A stretch of DNA of 51,771 nt. Origin: a virus. The stretch spans positions 1 to 51,771 of the IMG/VR virus record IMGVR_UViG_3300025671_000094, one strand, 5' to 3'. Positions 42,866 through 49,900 of this stretch are shown piece after piece; position 1 is the first letter of the stretch; every line of letters starts with the position of its first letter. Both the position numbers and the translations under genes were made by a program. Under the pieces are notes generated by a model. It was not told where the DNA came from, did no database searches, and saw only the letters and a list, made by a program, of their open reading frames with translations.

Positions 42866-45014
42866 CTTGTTGTGTCATTTCCTGTTGTTGTGGTTCTGGC
42901 TGTCCCATAATAATTTGACGGGCAAGCATAAGAACCTGATCATAGGAAGGATGCTCCGGTAAAGTTGCACCCTCTTTAGTTGCTTTAATAGTCATATCTG
43001 CCCACTCTTGGAAGTGCTTATCAATCGATACGGCTAACTGACGAGCATTATCATCCATAGTATTTTTAGCTTGAGCATTAGTATAACTAACGTTAGCTTC
43101 TGCTAGTGCAGCATCAGCTTCTTTCTTACGCTGTTCAATGTCTTGATTAACTTGAGCGTCCTTAGTTTGCTTTTCAATTGCTTGAGCTGCTTTTTGTACA
43201 AAGTCTTCTTGAGTGTAATCTTCAAGAAAGTCATTGCTATCAACACCCATTGCTTCAATAAGCTTAGTTGCTAATACAGCAGGTGCTGTTGGCTTAATTA
43301 CCATACCTGCTCCCTGTTGATTTAGTCCAGGGAGAATTTCTGCACCAATCTTACTAAGTTTATTAATAGCATTAGCGTTAGAGTTTTCACCAATATCAAG
43401 AAGTATCTCTACGTCCATCTTTGAAGGTAACTCACTCATGTTAACAATTCCATATGCTCCATCTAGAGAATAAGATTGCTTACCTTTCATATTAGCATAC
43501 AGCGTTTCATAGATACCGCTAATAAGTCGCTTAAATCCAGTCTCCGCAAATCTACGCGCGATATGCTGGATCCTCTTTTGAGCAGCTGATTGTACAGCTG
43601 AAAGCTTCTGTTCAGAGTTACCCGATACATAAAGAGTATCGTTTAAACCCTGTGCAGCCTTTGACATACCTGTTGCTTGTTCTTTAATCATCTGTAGATG
43701 CTCAAGCAGTGGTACGGTACCTGTTGAAATAGTCTCTGGTGCTAGTGCTGCTACTGCGCCCTGTGGATTACCGTTAGTTGGAATAATCTGCTTAGGCTTC
43801 ATGTTTTGTAACGCACTGAAGTCTACTACGTTTGGATCAGCTAGCTTCGGAGAATAGTTAGTTAGGTAAGTATTCTCTACAAATCCACGAAGGATTGCTG
43901 TGCTAGCAAGAGTAGAAGACCGGGTAAAGTCTGCCATTGATAAACCAAAGAATTCATGTGGGATATCAATTGGTACAATACTAGCTAGTGGTACGTATTC
44001 AGCATCTTCTTCATAGAGAATATGATTCCCTACGGTAATGAAGTGCTTAAGCTCTGCAATACCGTCTCCGTCTCTATCTACCCGAATCCAAGACTCGGTT
44101 AGTGTAACTTCACGACTAGCTTCTGCAGGATAGTTATTTTTACCTTCGTATCCTTGCCAGTATCTCTGACCAGTAATTTCTTTTCTAGCAGCAACATCTT
44201 CACTGTAGTTACCACTACCTAGCCAATCTTCGTCACTTCCTAGAGACTGCCATTCCTGTTCTGTTAATCCCGCTGCCCACTCAGGGTAAAACTTACGGAG
44301 ATCTGAACGTGTCATCTCTGATTGTAGACCAACAAAGTTAGCGTCTTCAATGTCTTTAGCTTCGTTACTAATCCTGAAAGACTCAGGTGGAATAACTTCT
44401 AGCTTAATGCGGCTCTTATCGATCTTCTTACGTAGTCTTACATCAATATAAGAAATAGTCTCTGATGTAGGATTGAGCGTTAGCTCATTAACAATTTCAA
44501 TGTTTTCATCTGAGAGAATCTCATCGAGTTTAGCCTCATCAATCTCCTCATATTCTTCCATAACGTAATCAAAGTCTTCGATGTAGTCCCAGCGAATAAC
44601 ACTATTTTTCCAGAGAAGAGAAGCTTTCATCCAAGTCTGTAGGATTTCCCATCCTTTATTCTTTTTAAAGATACAATAGTTAACTAGGTTAGCTGCATCT
44701 TTAGAAGCCTTAAAAGCCCCTGGAGTGTCATCGTAAGGAATAAACCTAGCGATTCTATTATTAGACAAAAATAGGTCGGAGAGTACGGCTGTGTAAGCCT
44801 CCACTACTTCAGTAGTACTTGTATCTACAATAGTACTTACGCCCTGAGGAGCTAGGTGTGCTGCTGCAACTCCGGCATACTCATAAGTAGACTTAAGTCT
44901 CTCCCTTGTTAGATCAGAACTGTTTAACCAATCCCCTGAAGAACTCTGAACTCCTGCCTCAATAATGTTAACTAGTTCTTCATCCGATACGGCTTCTTTA
45001 TAACGATATCCCAT
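42840..45014 (-). CDS. Portal (head-tail connector) protein
   Basis: This 724-residue protein would form the dodecameric portal ring for DNA packaging and ejection. The N-terminus carries SSSGDWLNSSDLTRERLKS and ATVLSDLFLSNNRIARF-like segments, then the wing (PPESFRISNEAKDIEDANFVG), the stem (STALASTAILRGFVENTYLT-like) and the crown region with KEQATGMSKAAQGLND. The C-terminal tail is Gln-rich (QPEPQQQEMTQQDGQ). This is the pattern of large podoviral portals. The weak ribosome-binding site and TAATG overlap with the gene before it suggest coupling. Confidence 0.85.
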   Translation of the reverse strand: MGYRYKEAVSDEELVNIIEAGVQSSSGDWLNSSDLTRERLKSTYEYAGVAAAHLAPQGVSTIVDTSTTEVVEAYTAVLSDLFLSNNRIARFIPYDDTPGAFKASKDAANLVNYCIFKKNKGWEILQTWMKASLLWKNSVIRWDYIEDFDYVMEEYEEIDEAKLDEILSDENIEIVNELTLNPTSETISYIDVRLRKKIDKSRIKLEVIPPESFRISNEAKDIEDANFVGLQSEMTRSDLRKFYPEWAAGLTEQEWQSLGSDEDWLGSGNYSEDVAARKEITGQRYWQGYEGKNNYPAEASREVTLTESWIRVDRDGDGIAELKHFITVGNHILYEEDAEYVPLASIVPIDIPHEFFGLSMADFTRSSTLASTAILRGFVENTYLTNYSPKLADPNVVDFSALQNMKPKQIIPTNGNPQGAVAALAPETISTGTVPLLEHLQMIKEQATGMSKAAQGLNDTLYVSGNSEQKLSAVQSAAQKRIQHIARRFAETGFKRLISGIYETLYANMKGKQSYSLDGAYGIVNMSELPSKMDVEILLDIGENSNANAINKLSKIGAEILPGLNQQGAGMVIKPTAPAVLATKLIEAMGVDSNDFLEDYTQEDFVQKAAQAIEKQTKDAQVNQDIEQRKKEADAALAEANVSYTNAQAKNTMDDNARQLAVSIDKHFQEWADMTIKATKEGATLPEHPSYDQVLMLARQIIMGQPEPQQQEMTQQDGQIPQNS

Positions 45015-45175
45015 TATAGTTTACCACCCGTACCACTATAGACAGGCTTGCTGCCTTCCATAGTCTTTTGGCTATAGCCTTTAGATCCTGGCTGAGAAAG
45101 AGGAACCTTACGTTCTGTTGGTTTCTTAGCCGAAGATACAGGCTTAACCTGTTGATATCTTCCTACTTGTGTCAT
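45014..45175 (-). CDS. Small basic hypothetical protein (53 residues)
   Basis: This short gene lies between the DUF6321-like gene and portal. The 53-residue product is rich in Gln, Ser, Lys and Gly (MTQVGRYQQVKPVSSAKKP, YSGTGGKL). Its stop overlaps the portal start by one base (TAATG), so it is likely translated and couples to portal. An AGGAGCGG string, a fair ribosome-binding site, precedes the ATG. No family was recognised. Confidence 0.6.
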   Translation of the reverse strand: MTQVGRYQQVKPVSSAKKPTERKVPLSQPGSKGYSQKTMEGSKPVYSGTGGKL

Positions 45176-45190
45176 TTACCGCTCCTGGGT

Positions 45191-45475
45191 TTACCACTTG
45201 ACTTTATTAGCCCAATAAGCTGCACTCATTGGACCCTTTTTAATATCTGGGCCATGCCTTGCTTTCCAAGCCAAACGCCTCTTCTTATACTTTTCACTTT
45301 CACCTTTTTTCTTAGGGCTACCCTTAGCGCCTTGAGAGCCAAACCGAATGAGCTTTGGTCTCCCTGTCGCTGGATTTTTAACTGCAACAGCATGAGACTT
45401 AGTTGGGTGGTTAGGGGTTCGTTTAGGTTTATTAAACCCACTAAAGGTTTCTCCTCCAACCTCGATTCTTGCCAT
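45191..45475 (-). CDS. Conserved small phage protein (DUF6321-like)
   Basis: This 94-residue basic protein begins MARIEVGGETFSGFNKPKRT and includes RFGSQGAKGSPKKKGES. It ends with the very conserved MSAAYWANKVKW. This signature is found in many marine phages and, from memory, carries the DUF6321 label; I cannot confirm the number here. Its function is unknown. The ribosome-binding AAGGAGG lies inside the preceding DUF1289-like gene. Confidence 0.68.
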   Translation of the reverse strand: MARIEVGGETFSGFNKPKRTPNHPTKSHAVAVKNPATGRPKLIRFGSQGAKGSPKKKGESEKYKKRRLAWKARHGPDIKKGPMSAAYWANKVKW

Positions 45476-45572
45476 TTCCAGCCTCCTTTATTTGGTCTAA
45501 TGTTCTTCCGCAACCAATACAATATTTACCCATTGCATCTAGCTTGCATATTCCTACACACGAACTTTTCAT
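45441..45572 (-). CDS. DUF1289-like small zinc-ribbon-type protein
   Basis: This 43-residue protein, MKSSCVGICKLDAMGKYCIG followed by CGRTLDQIKEAG, matches the DUF1289 pattern (CxGxC-KLD-x-CxGCxRTLxEI) with four Cys residues that could coordinate a metal. DUF1289 proteins are common in bacteria as small Cys-containing proteins of unknown function. The start overlaps the stop of the gene before it (ATGA), and its last 35 nt overlap the next gene, whose ribosome-binding site it contains. Recognition of the pattern is good despite the small size. Confidence 0.72.
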   Translation of the reverse strand: MKSSCVGICKLDAMGKYCIGCGRTLDQIKEAGNGKNRGWRRNL

Positions 45573-45751
45573 GTTTTTACTCCATTGAGCAGTTTACAAT
45601 TGTATTCAACAATACTCCAATTACCATCTTGCGGTAATTCTTCGTGTAGTAGTTTAAATTCTATACAGTCTTGTTTATCTTCAAACCACTGTATTTCTTG
45701 ATTCATACAGCTAGTCTGCATACAAGCAGTTAAAATAAGAGACCATATCAT
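45569..45751 (-). CDS. Small exported Cys-containing protein (possible lipoprotein)
   Basis: This 60-residue protein has an N-terminal hydrophobic signal (MIWSLILTACMQTSC), in which LTAC resembles a lipobox. It is followed by an aromatic-acidic stretch (IQWFEDKQDC) and a last Cys in EYNCKLL. It resembles the 67-residue protein at 29518-29721 in layout, and both sit next to small membrane proteins. The role may be lysis or superinfection exclusion; this is inferred only. Confidence 0.5.
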   Translation of the reverse strand: MIWSLILTACMQTSCMNQEIQWFEDKQDCIEFKLLHEELPQDGNWSIVEYNCKLLNGVKT

Positions 45752-45945
45752 TTTTGCTCATGCCCCATCCAAATCCCAAATACACCTGTCATGACTCCCA
45801 TAACTACTGATACAAAAGCGGATTGTGCGCCTGTTGGATCTGGCAATGCCATAAACCATTCAGCACAACGCCAAGACATTATAGTACTAGCTAGCATCAT
45901 AAACCTTGGGAGGATTTTCCACTTTAGAAATGTTTCTACAGTCAT
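45748..45945 (-). CDS. Small two-span membrane protein (possible second holin)
   Basis: This 65-residue protein begins MTVETFLKWKILPRFMMLAS and has two hydrophobic spans (about residues 10-32 and 41-60, the second SAFVSVVMGVMTGVFGIWMG) joined by a short DPTG loop, with charged ends. This is a small class II holin layout. A three-span holin already exists at 29122-29517, so this one may be an antiholin, a second holin or an unrelated inner-membrane factor. It overlaps the next gene by 4 nt. Confidence 0.58.
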   Translation of the reverse strand: MTVETFLKWKILPRFMMLASTIMSWRCAEWFMALPDPTGAQSAFVSVVMGVMTGVFGIWMGHEQK

Positions 45946-45947
45946 AG

Positions 45948-46145
45948 TTATGCTACTTCTTTTTCTAACGCTTCTACTTCTTCTTTAAGAAGTCTTAGGC
46001 GTTTTTTCTTTTGAATCTGTTCGCGTTCCTCTGGAGACACATGACGTTCAAGGTGCATACGCCCGAACCCATCATGATAAATATCAATAGACTCTCCTGC
46101 TTTATAGTCTTCTTCTAATACCCAAGTTTTTTTAAATAACAACAT
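45948..46145 (-). CDS. Small hypothetical protein with coiled-coil end (65 residues)
   Basis: This protein has a short beta-rich N-terminal half (WVLEEDYKAGESIDIYHDGF) and a strongly charged C-terminal helix (EEREQIQKKKRLRLLKEEVEALEKEV) with heptad spacing. The family is not recognised. It lies between TerS-region genes and the membrane protein gene. Confidence 0.52.
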   Translation of the reverse strand: MLLFKKTWVLEEDYKAGESIDIYHDGFGRMHLERHVSPEEREQIQKKKRLRLLKEEVEALEKEVA

Positions 46146-46154
46146 AGTCTTCTC

Positions 46155-46310
46155 CTATTTGTTTAGCTTTTCTTGCTTTACTATTGGACACTTATATTTT
46201 TTATGTCTACTTCTTTTAAATCTTTTAAAGTCAAAACGAGATGGGCTTTTCCTACCCCTAGCAGCCCAGACTAGGTGAGGACAATGGTAGTTTTTTATAG
46301 TGTCATCCAT
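46155..46310 (-). CDS. Small basic Cys/His protein (51 residues)
   Basis: This short gene starts with a one-base TAATG overlap on the TerS-like stop. The product has Cys and His at NYHCPHLVWAA and a Cys in KYKCPI near the end, separated by a strongly basic stretch (RFDFKRFKRSRHKK). It could bind metal or DNA. The tight coupling to its upstream neighbour supports it being real. The family is unknown. Confidence 0.55.
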   Translation of the reverse strand: MDDTIKNYHCPHLVWAARGRKSPSRFDFKRFKRSRHKKYKCPIVKQEKLNK

Positions 46311-46693
46311 TACTGTAGCGTGAGCCGATCTAGCTCCGCTTGTAACTCTTCGTCCGTGAGGTCTGAAGCATCTAGGTTTGTCTGTGTAACATCTTGCCTA
46401 CTTAGCTTCGGTGCTTGGTATTCTGCTAGAATACTGGCAACTTTAATTATTTGATCTGTATCCCCGTCTTCCATTGCCTGTACTAGCACGTAGTTTAGTG
46501 CCGACATAGCGTCAGGCGCCTCATCTCCAAGGGATTTCATAGCAAGAATAGTTTGTTTTGCTAAATCTCGCTTCTCTTTATTCTTTCGTCTTACCTCAAG
46601 CCCTCTTTTGCGCCATTCTTCAGCCATCTCGCTGTCTTTAATAGACACTAGGTTCTTGAGTCCTGGATGATTATCATCACCTCTTATAGCCAT
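46310..46693 (-). CDS. Putative terminase small subunit
   Basis: This 127-residue helical protein has a positively charged N-terminal part (EEWRKRGLEVRRKNKEKRDLAKQ) that could bind DNA and a conserved acidic end (DLTDEELQAELDRL). It overlaps the large terminase stop by 10 nt and follows it in transcription order, with a GGAGGAG ribosome-binding site inside the TerL coding sequence. The size and neighbourhood suit a small terminase, but TerS usually precedes TerL, and the order here is reversed. The assignment is tentative. Confidence 0.42.
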   Translation of the reverse strand: MAIRGDDNHPGLKNLVSIKDSEMAEEWRKRGLEVRRKNKEKRDLAKQTILAMKSLGDEAPDAMSALNYVLVQAMEDGDTDQIIKVASILAEYQAPKLSRQDVTQTNLDASDLTDEELQAELDRLTLQ

Positions 46694-48309
46694 TGTGTAT
46701 TCTCCTCCACTAAGTGGCCTACTTTATCTCTCCAAGAGACATTATCATCAGTTAATCTATGCTGGTGCGTTCTATAGGCTTCAAATGCGATTGCAAGAGC
46801 CATAACAGTATCATCATAGTTTCCTGGGAGGGCATTAGTTGACCCGTTTTCTGCTGAGACATAAGTTCTTAACTCCCCAACCATAACATCTGAGGGAATC
46901 CATACGTCTTCTTCCTCAATTGCCCGTTTAAGGTTTCCTATTACCATAGGTTTTGTAGAAACAGTAGTCCTGAAACCAGGTTTTCCACCCTCTTCATTGA
47001 GAAGATTAGCAGCCTTAGTCTGATAGTATAGGTTTACATAGTTCATCTGTTTAAGTCGATTAAGCGTAGCAATACCTAGACTATTACTCTCTACCGCTAG
47101 TAAGGCATTGTTGTAGTATCTACCCAAATAGAATAGAATATCACCAAAGTTACTAGGATCCGTGAAGTTATCTCTAAATAGTGCACAGACCCGTCTCTCC
47201 TTATCAAGAATAACTGCTGTACTGTAGTCTTGACCTACGCCAAGTGCTACATCAGCACCAATAATAAACCTACCTTCAAATGAAGGGGGTACCCATATCT
47301 CCAAGTGTCCTTCTTTAGCATCCTCGAAGTAACTACTCTTCTCGTCATACTCTCTAACGTAGTCAGGAGCAATAACCTGTATACTGTTAATAACCTCTTG
47401 GTCAAAAACACTGTTACCTGAGACAAGAAAAGCCTCTTCAGGACTAGCAGGATACTCCTGACGGAACTTTCGCTCCCCTGACTCTGCTATCTTTAGCCTT
47501 CTCCAGTAAATCTGATCGTTATCCAATTCATATTTTTCTACTAGATCCCATTCTTCTACTGTTAAGTCTAAGTCTTCTGGTGCCTTCCTACGATATTCAT
47601 CTGTAATAAACCAAGGTAGGAAAATAGGAATGTATTCATTCTCACCTTTCATAGCCCCCTGGTATAACCGATAGAATTCTCCACTGGCTCCATTAGCTGT
47701 ACTTTCCAGTAATACCTCAGTACCGTTTTCCTGAGAGATTCCCTGGAAGAGTCCTGCTAGGATTTGTTCGTCGAATTGCCAGAACCCGACTTCCGAGAGG
47801 TGGGCAATCGTAGGGGTAGTTCCTCGTCCTGCTTCTTTAGCACCCGCTGTGTAGAGCCTGTATCCACTCTTGTTATGTTCAAATAAAATCTCTTTGGCAT
47901 TAGACTTGTTTAGTGTTGGTGGCTCTTCCATGTTATCGATAATGTTTCTCGACATATTGAAAAGAGCGTCACTGGTAGCGCTATCATGCGCCATCACAAC
48001 TGACCTAGTGTAGGGAGTGAAGAATGTCTTCCAGAATACTCTAGCAGCGCAGTAGGTACTGATACCCTGCTGGCGTGCTTTTAGAATAATTGCGCGTACC
48101 TTTCCGGTAGCCTCTAGCTGTTCTTCAATCTTTTTATTTACGATAGACTGAGCCTCGTTAAACTCAAACGGAACGAAACCCTGTGAAGCATTCTTTGTAA
48201 TAATCCTAATTTGTTCTTTTGAAAAGAGGCCGAAATCATCTTTGTATGCCCCTAGCTTTTCTCTACGTTTGGCTTCTTTGAGAAGTTCCAGTTTACGTTT
48301 ATTGTTCAT
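46684..48309 (-). CDS. Terminase large subunit
   Basis: This 541-residue protein is the packaging ATPase and headful nuclease. The ATPase has a Walker A-like LKARQQGIST (about residues 78-87) and a Walker B region IAHLSEVGFW with catalytic Glu. The nuclease has the acidic triad in FIIGADVALG, LAVESNSLG and NYDDTVMALA. The family is T4/SPP1-like TerL. A GAGGA ribosome-binding site lies before the ATG. It is the first gene of the late module, just downstream of the divergent control region. Confidence 0.95.
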   Translation of the reverse strand: MNNKRKLELLKEAKRREKLGAYKDDFGLFSKEQIRIITKNASQGFVPFEFNEAQSIVNKKIEEQLEATGKVRAIILKARQQGISTYCAARVFWKTFFTPYTRSVVMAHDSATSDALFNMSRNIIDNMEEPPTLNKSNAKEILFEHNKSGYRLYTAGAKEAGRGTTPTIAHLSEVGFWQFDEQILAGLFQGISQENGTEVLLESTANGASGEFYRLYQGAMKGENEYIPIFLPWFITDEYRRKAPEDLDLTVEEWDLVEKYELDNDQIYWRRLKIAESGERKFRQEYPASPEEAFLVSGNSVFDQEVINSIQVIAPDYVREYDEKSSYFEDAKEGHLEIWVPPSFEGRFIIGADVALGVGQDYSTAVILDKERRVCALFRDNFTDPSNFGDILFYLGRYYNNALLAVESNSLGIATLNRLKQMNYVNLYYQTKAANLLNEEGGKPGFRTTVSTKPMVIGNLKRAIEEEDVWIPSDVMVGELRTYVSAENGSTNALPGNYDDTVMALAIAFEAYRTHQHRLTDDNVSWRDKVGHLVEENTQWL

Positions 48310-48406
48310 TTAGTTGTCCTCTAAATATCTCCTATAAGGGGGTGTTTAGGTCCAAAGTGGTACTAATGGTTTTTCTCTATGTGTTAAAAAGATGTAGAGC
48401 GGTGTT

Positions 48407-48459
48407 GGGTACCCCCTCTGTGTTTCGGGGTCCCCCCTGTTTCTTTTTCTTTTTTTTTG
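48407..48459 (+). terminator. Stem-loop followed by T-rich tract in the control region
   Basis: GGGTACCCC (48407-48415) pairs with GGGGTCCCC (48427-48435) with one mismatch and an 11-nt loop, followed by a long T/C tract with nine consecutive T. It has the shape of a rightward intrinsic terminator. It lies upstream of the right-hand module, where it might insulate this module, but it also resembles the first stem of the paired hairpin elements further right (all begin GGGTA or GATAG). Either reading is possible. Confidence 0.5.
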
Positions 48460-48460
48460 T

Positions 48461-48476
48461 AGGACAATCCCGTCCT
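48461..48476 (+). promoter_or_regulatory. Small hairpin before the first right-hand gene
   Basis: AGGAC pairs with GTCCT (5 bp; A/C at the closing position, loop ATCC if counted as six positions). It lies 9 nt before the AAGGAGG ribosome-binding site of the gene at 48497. It looks like a variant of the 6-bp stems with 4-nt loops that precede genes at 49298, 49784 and 51728. Confidence 0.45.
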
Positions 48477-48496
48477 GCTGTGTCAAGGAGGTTGCT

Positions 48497-48904
48497 ATGC
48501 AACATTTGACAACGACCGAGCTGAAGCGCGAACTGGTCATTCGCGAGTCCGTGGCTGCTTTCGAGAAAGCGCTTCGTGGTAACACTAACGTCTGCATAGA
48601 CGTCATGTGGCACATGGAGTATGAAGGCTTGTACGGTGAGGCCGAAGCCAAGGTCAAAGCCTTGCTGTCTTATGCAGACAGCGGTGGTTGGGGCGTTGGC
48701 GAGTTCGGAGACGAACCAGAGGCTGAACCAGCTAAGGACAGAACTCTTGGAGAAATCCTAGGTGCTGCCTTAGAAGCCACACCAGGTGTGGTAGCCACAC
48801 CAAAAGAGCCTGAGTCAATTCCCGATTGGGAATACTACGGGTTTCCCGATGAGGAGTCATACACTCCTGGTGAAGGATGCGGTGTTGAAGGATGCTGCAA
48901 ATAA
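48497..48904 (+). CDS. Hypothetical protein, first gene of the right-hand module
   Basis: This 135-residue acidic protein has a helical N-terminal half (TTTELKRELVIRESVAAFEK, VCIDVMWHMEYEGLYGEAEAKV) and a loose Pro/Glu-rich second half ending in Cys residues (GEGCGVEGCC). The family is unknown. A strong AAGGAGG precedes it, and the codon use looks more GC-rich than in the neighbouring late genes. A terminator follows, so it is expressed as a single-gene unit. The position next to the control region suggests an early protein, possibly host takeover. Confidence 0.65.
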   Translation: MQHLTTTELKRELVIRESVAAFEKALRGNTNVCIDVMWHMEYEGLYGEAEAKVKALLSYADSGGWGVGEFGDEPEAEPAKDRTLGEILGAALEATPGVVATPKEPESIPDWEYYGFPDEESYTPGEGCGVEGCCK

Positions 48905-48910
48905 AACAAG

Positions 48911-48942
48911 AGAGACCTCTTCGGGGGTCTCTTTTTTTTTTT
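48911..48942 (+). terminator. Strong intrinsic terminator with UUCG tetraloop
   Basis: AGAGACCTC (48911-48919) pairs with GGGGTCTCT (48924-48932), a 9-bp stem with one T-G wobble, closed by a TTCG tetraloop and followed by a run of about 11 T. It is a textbook intrinsic terminator for the gene at 48497-48904. Confidence 0.92.
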
Positions 48943-49032
48943 GGCTGTCCTCGTGGGCGCTTGGTTCTCCTCCCTTGCCAAGCGTCCTCGTGGGTTGCCG
49001 CTGTTGGTTTCCCTTAACAGAAGGAGTTTGTT
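48943..49032 (+). promoter_or_regulatory. Structured leader of the gene at 49033
   Basis: Between the terminator and the next start lie an inverted repeat CGCTTGG (48958-48964)/CCAAGCG (48978-48984), the 11-mer GTCCTCGTGGG repeated (48947-48957 and 48984-48994), and a stem CTGTTGG (49001-49007)/TTAACAG (49014-49020) directly before AAGGAG. It differs in detail from the other leaders but again places stem-loops immediately upstream of the ribosome-binding site. Confidence 0.5.
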
Positions 49033-49206
49033 ATGTTTATCGAAGTCGATGATGAGTATTTAAAGCTGCTCAATCTAACGCTTGCTAAGGATTCTAAAGG
49101 TCTATTTGAGGCGCTCCAGGCATTGCCTCCCAAAGATCCTAAAGTTCCGGCTGTTCTTGGTATGATCAAGCATGTGACAGGCGTTGAGTTTGAAACTGTG
49201 GAGTAG
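49033..49206 (+). CDS. Hypothetical protein (57 residues)
   Basis: This short protein, MFIEVDDEYLKLLNLTLAKD followed by SKGLFEALQALPP, is acidic and helical and unrecognised. It has an AAGGAG ribosome-binding site 6 nt before the ATG and is followed by the paired-hairpin element at 49213-49270, so it is likely a single-gene unit. Its size and position suit an early phage protein that binds a host target. Confidence 0.6.
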   Translation: MFIEVDDEYLKLLNLTLAKDSKGLFEALQALPPKDPKVPAVLGMIKHVTGVEFETVE

Positions 49207-49212
49207 CTTCCA

Positions 49213-49270
49213 GGGTAGTCCTGCTAGGACTATCCGAGAGGACACTTCTGTCCTGCGGGCAATCATGCCC
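49213..49270 (+). promoter_or_regulatory. Triple stem-loop leader upstream of the gene at 49298
   Basis: Three stems occur in succession. GGGTAGTCC/GGACTATCC (49213-49235) is 9 bp with one wobble and loop TGCTA. AGGACA/TGTCCT (49239-49254) has loop CTTC. GGGCA/TGCCC (49257-49270) has loop ATCA. TAAC follows, then AAGGAG at 49285 and the ATG at 49298. The first two stems match the paired elements at 49717 and 51659 in size and spacing, with compensatory base changes, so structure is conserved rather than sequence. Confidence 0.7.
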
Positions 49271-49297
49271 TAACACCCTAGTACAAGGAGATTAGCT

Positions 49298-49702
49298 ATG
49301 GGTAAGTTTAATCAAATGACTGTTGTTGCAACTCAAGCACAGGAGATTGCTACATTCGTGCCTTCTAACCCGGTTCTTAACGGACAGCCTACTACGGTTG
49401 TCTGGAGGAACCAACAAGGAGTTGGCAAGATTGTAGCTGCAGGTTCTGTAGCTGGCAACATCAAAATCCGGCTAGATACTGGTGCAGAGTTTACTTGTAA
49501 GCCAGATGTCTTTGGTGGTTTCTTTCCGGAGGCATTTATCAATGCCCTTCGTGAAGCTCATGCCAATCAAGTCGAGATTGTTGTGTGTACAGCAGTTACA
49601 CCAAACAAGATTAGCTCGCGTGGTGGTGCGGTGTTTTCACCTAACTTCTTCTGCGGCATAAAGCCTGCTGGTGCTTCTGCGCTTACTGGCTTTAACCTGT
49701 AA
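49298..49702 (+). CDS. Hypothetical protein (134 residues)
   Basis: This beta-rich protein includes VATQAQEIATFVPSNPVL, a central TTVVWRNQQGVGKIVAAGS and KIRLDTGAEFTCKPDVFGGF, and a C-terminal half with Cys in VVCTAVT and FFCGIKP. It looks like a small barrel fold (nucleic-acid binding possible), but the family is not recognised. It has a strong ribosome-binding site and paired-hairpin elements on both sides, so it is its own transcription unit. Confidence 0.65.
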   Translation: MGKFNQMTVVATQAQEIATFVPSNPVLNGQPTTVVWRNQQGVGKIVAAGSVAGNIKIRLDTGAEFTCKPDVFGGFFPEAFINALREAHANQVEIVVCTAVTPNKISSRGGAVFSPNFFCGIKPAGASALTGFNL

Positions 49703-49716
49703 TCAATTTGCCTTCT

Positions 49717-49761
49717 GGGTAGCACTCTACGGGGTGCTATCCTAAAGGATAATTGTATCCT
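49717..49761 (+). promoter_or_regulatory. Paired stem-loop leader upstream of the gene at 49784
   Basis: GGGTAGCAC (49717-49725)/GTGCTATCC (49734-49742) is a 9-bp stem with the same G-T wobble position as the element at 49213. It is followed after 3 nt by AGGATA/TATCCT (49746-49761), a 6-bp stem with loop ATTG. CAAC follows, then CAAGGAG and the ATG at 49784. Compared with the element at 49213, both stems differ by paired changes (TCC/GGA to CAC/GTG; C-G to T-A), which is evidence of selected pairing. Confidence 0.7.
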
Positions 49762-49783
49762 CAACAGCCACAAGGAGTGTATT

Positions 49784-49900
49784 ATGTGGAATGGACTAGC
49801 AACAACTGCGCTGAAAGAATGGGCAGAGAAAGAAGCCAACAAGATACGTGTTGAAGCGAACAAGAAGCGTATCGAACAGTACTCGAAAGGAACAAAGTGA
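49784..49900 (+). CDS. Small charged peptide (38 residues)
   Basis: This 38-residue helical, Lys/Glu-rich peptide (MWNGLATTALKEWAEKEANK) has a good ribosome-binding site (AAGGAG) and is preceded by a paired-hairpin element. Its stop overlaps the next start (TGATG), so the two are co-translated. The family is unknown. Confidence 0.55.
   Translation: MWNGLATTALKEWAEKEANKIRVEANKKRIEQYSKGTK

Larger units (their letters stand above)
48310..48496. promoter_or_regulatory. Divergent control region between late and right-hand modules
   Basis: This 187-bp stretch separates TerL (leftward) from the first gene of the plus-strand module (rightward), so it must hold promoters for one or both. Features seen are: a CCAAAGTGG string (48352-48360) whose complement recurs at 50233 and 51666; a leader CCTTATAGGAG for TerL; an inverted repeat GGGTACCCC/GGGGTCCCC (48407-48435); a pyrimidine tract (48436-48459); and a small hairpin (48461-48476). 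I do not see clear sigma-70 boxes. Confidence 0.5.

Noticed and set aside
48407-48459. Control-region hairpin as a definite terminator
   Set aside because: It has a T-rich tail, but the stem has a mismatch and no plus-strand gene lies directly upstream, so a pure terminator role is not certain. It is listed with moderate confidence only.
48346-48657. Minus-strand frames across the divergent control region
   Set aside because: They cross structured non-coding DNA and the opposite strand of the gene at 48497, with no ribosome-binding site.
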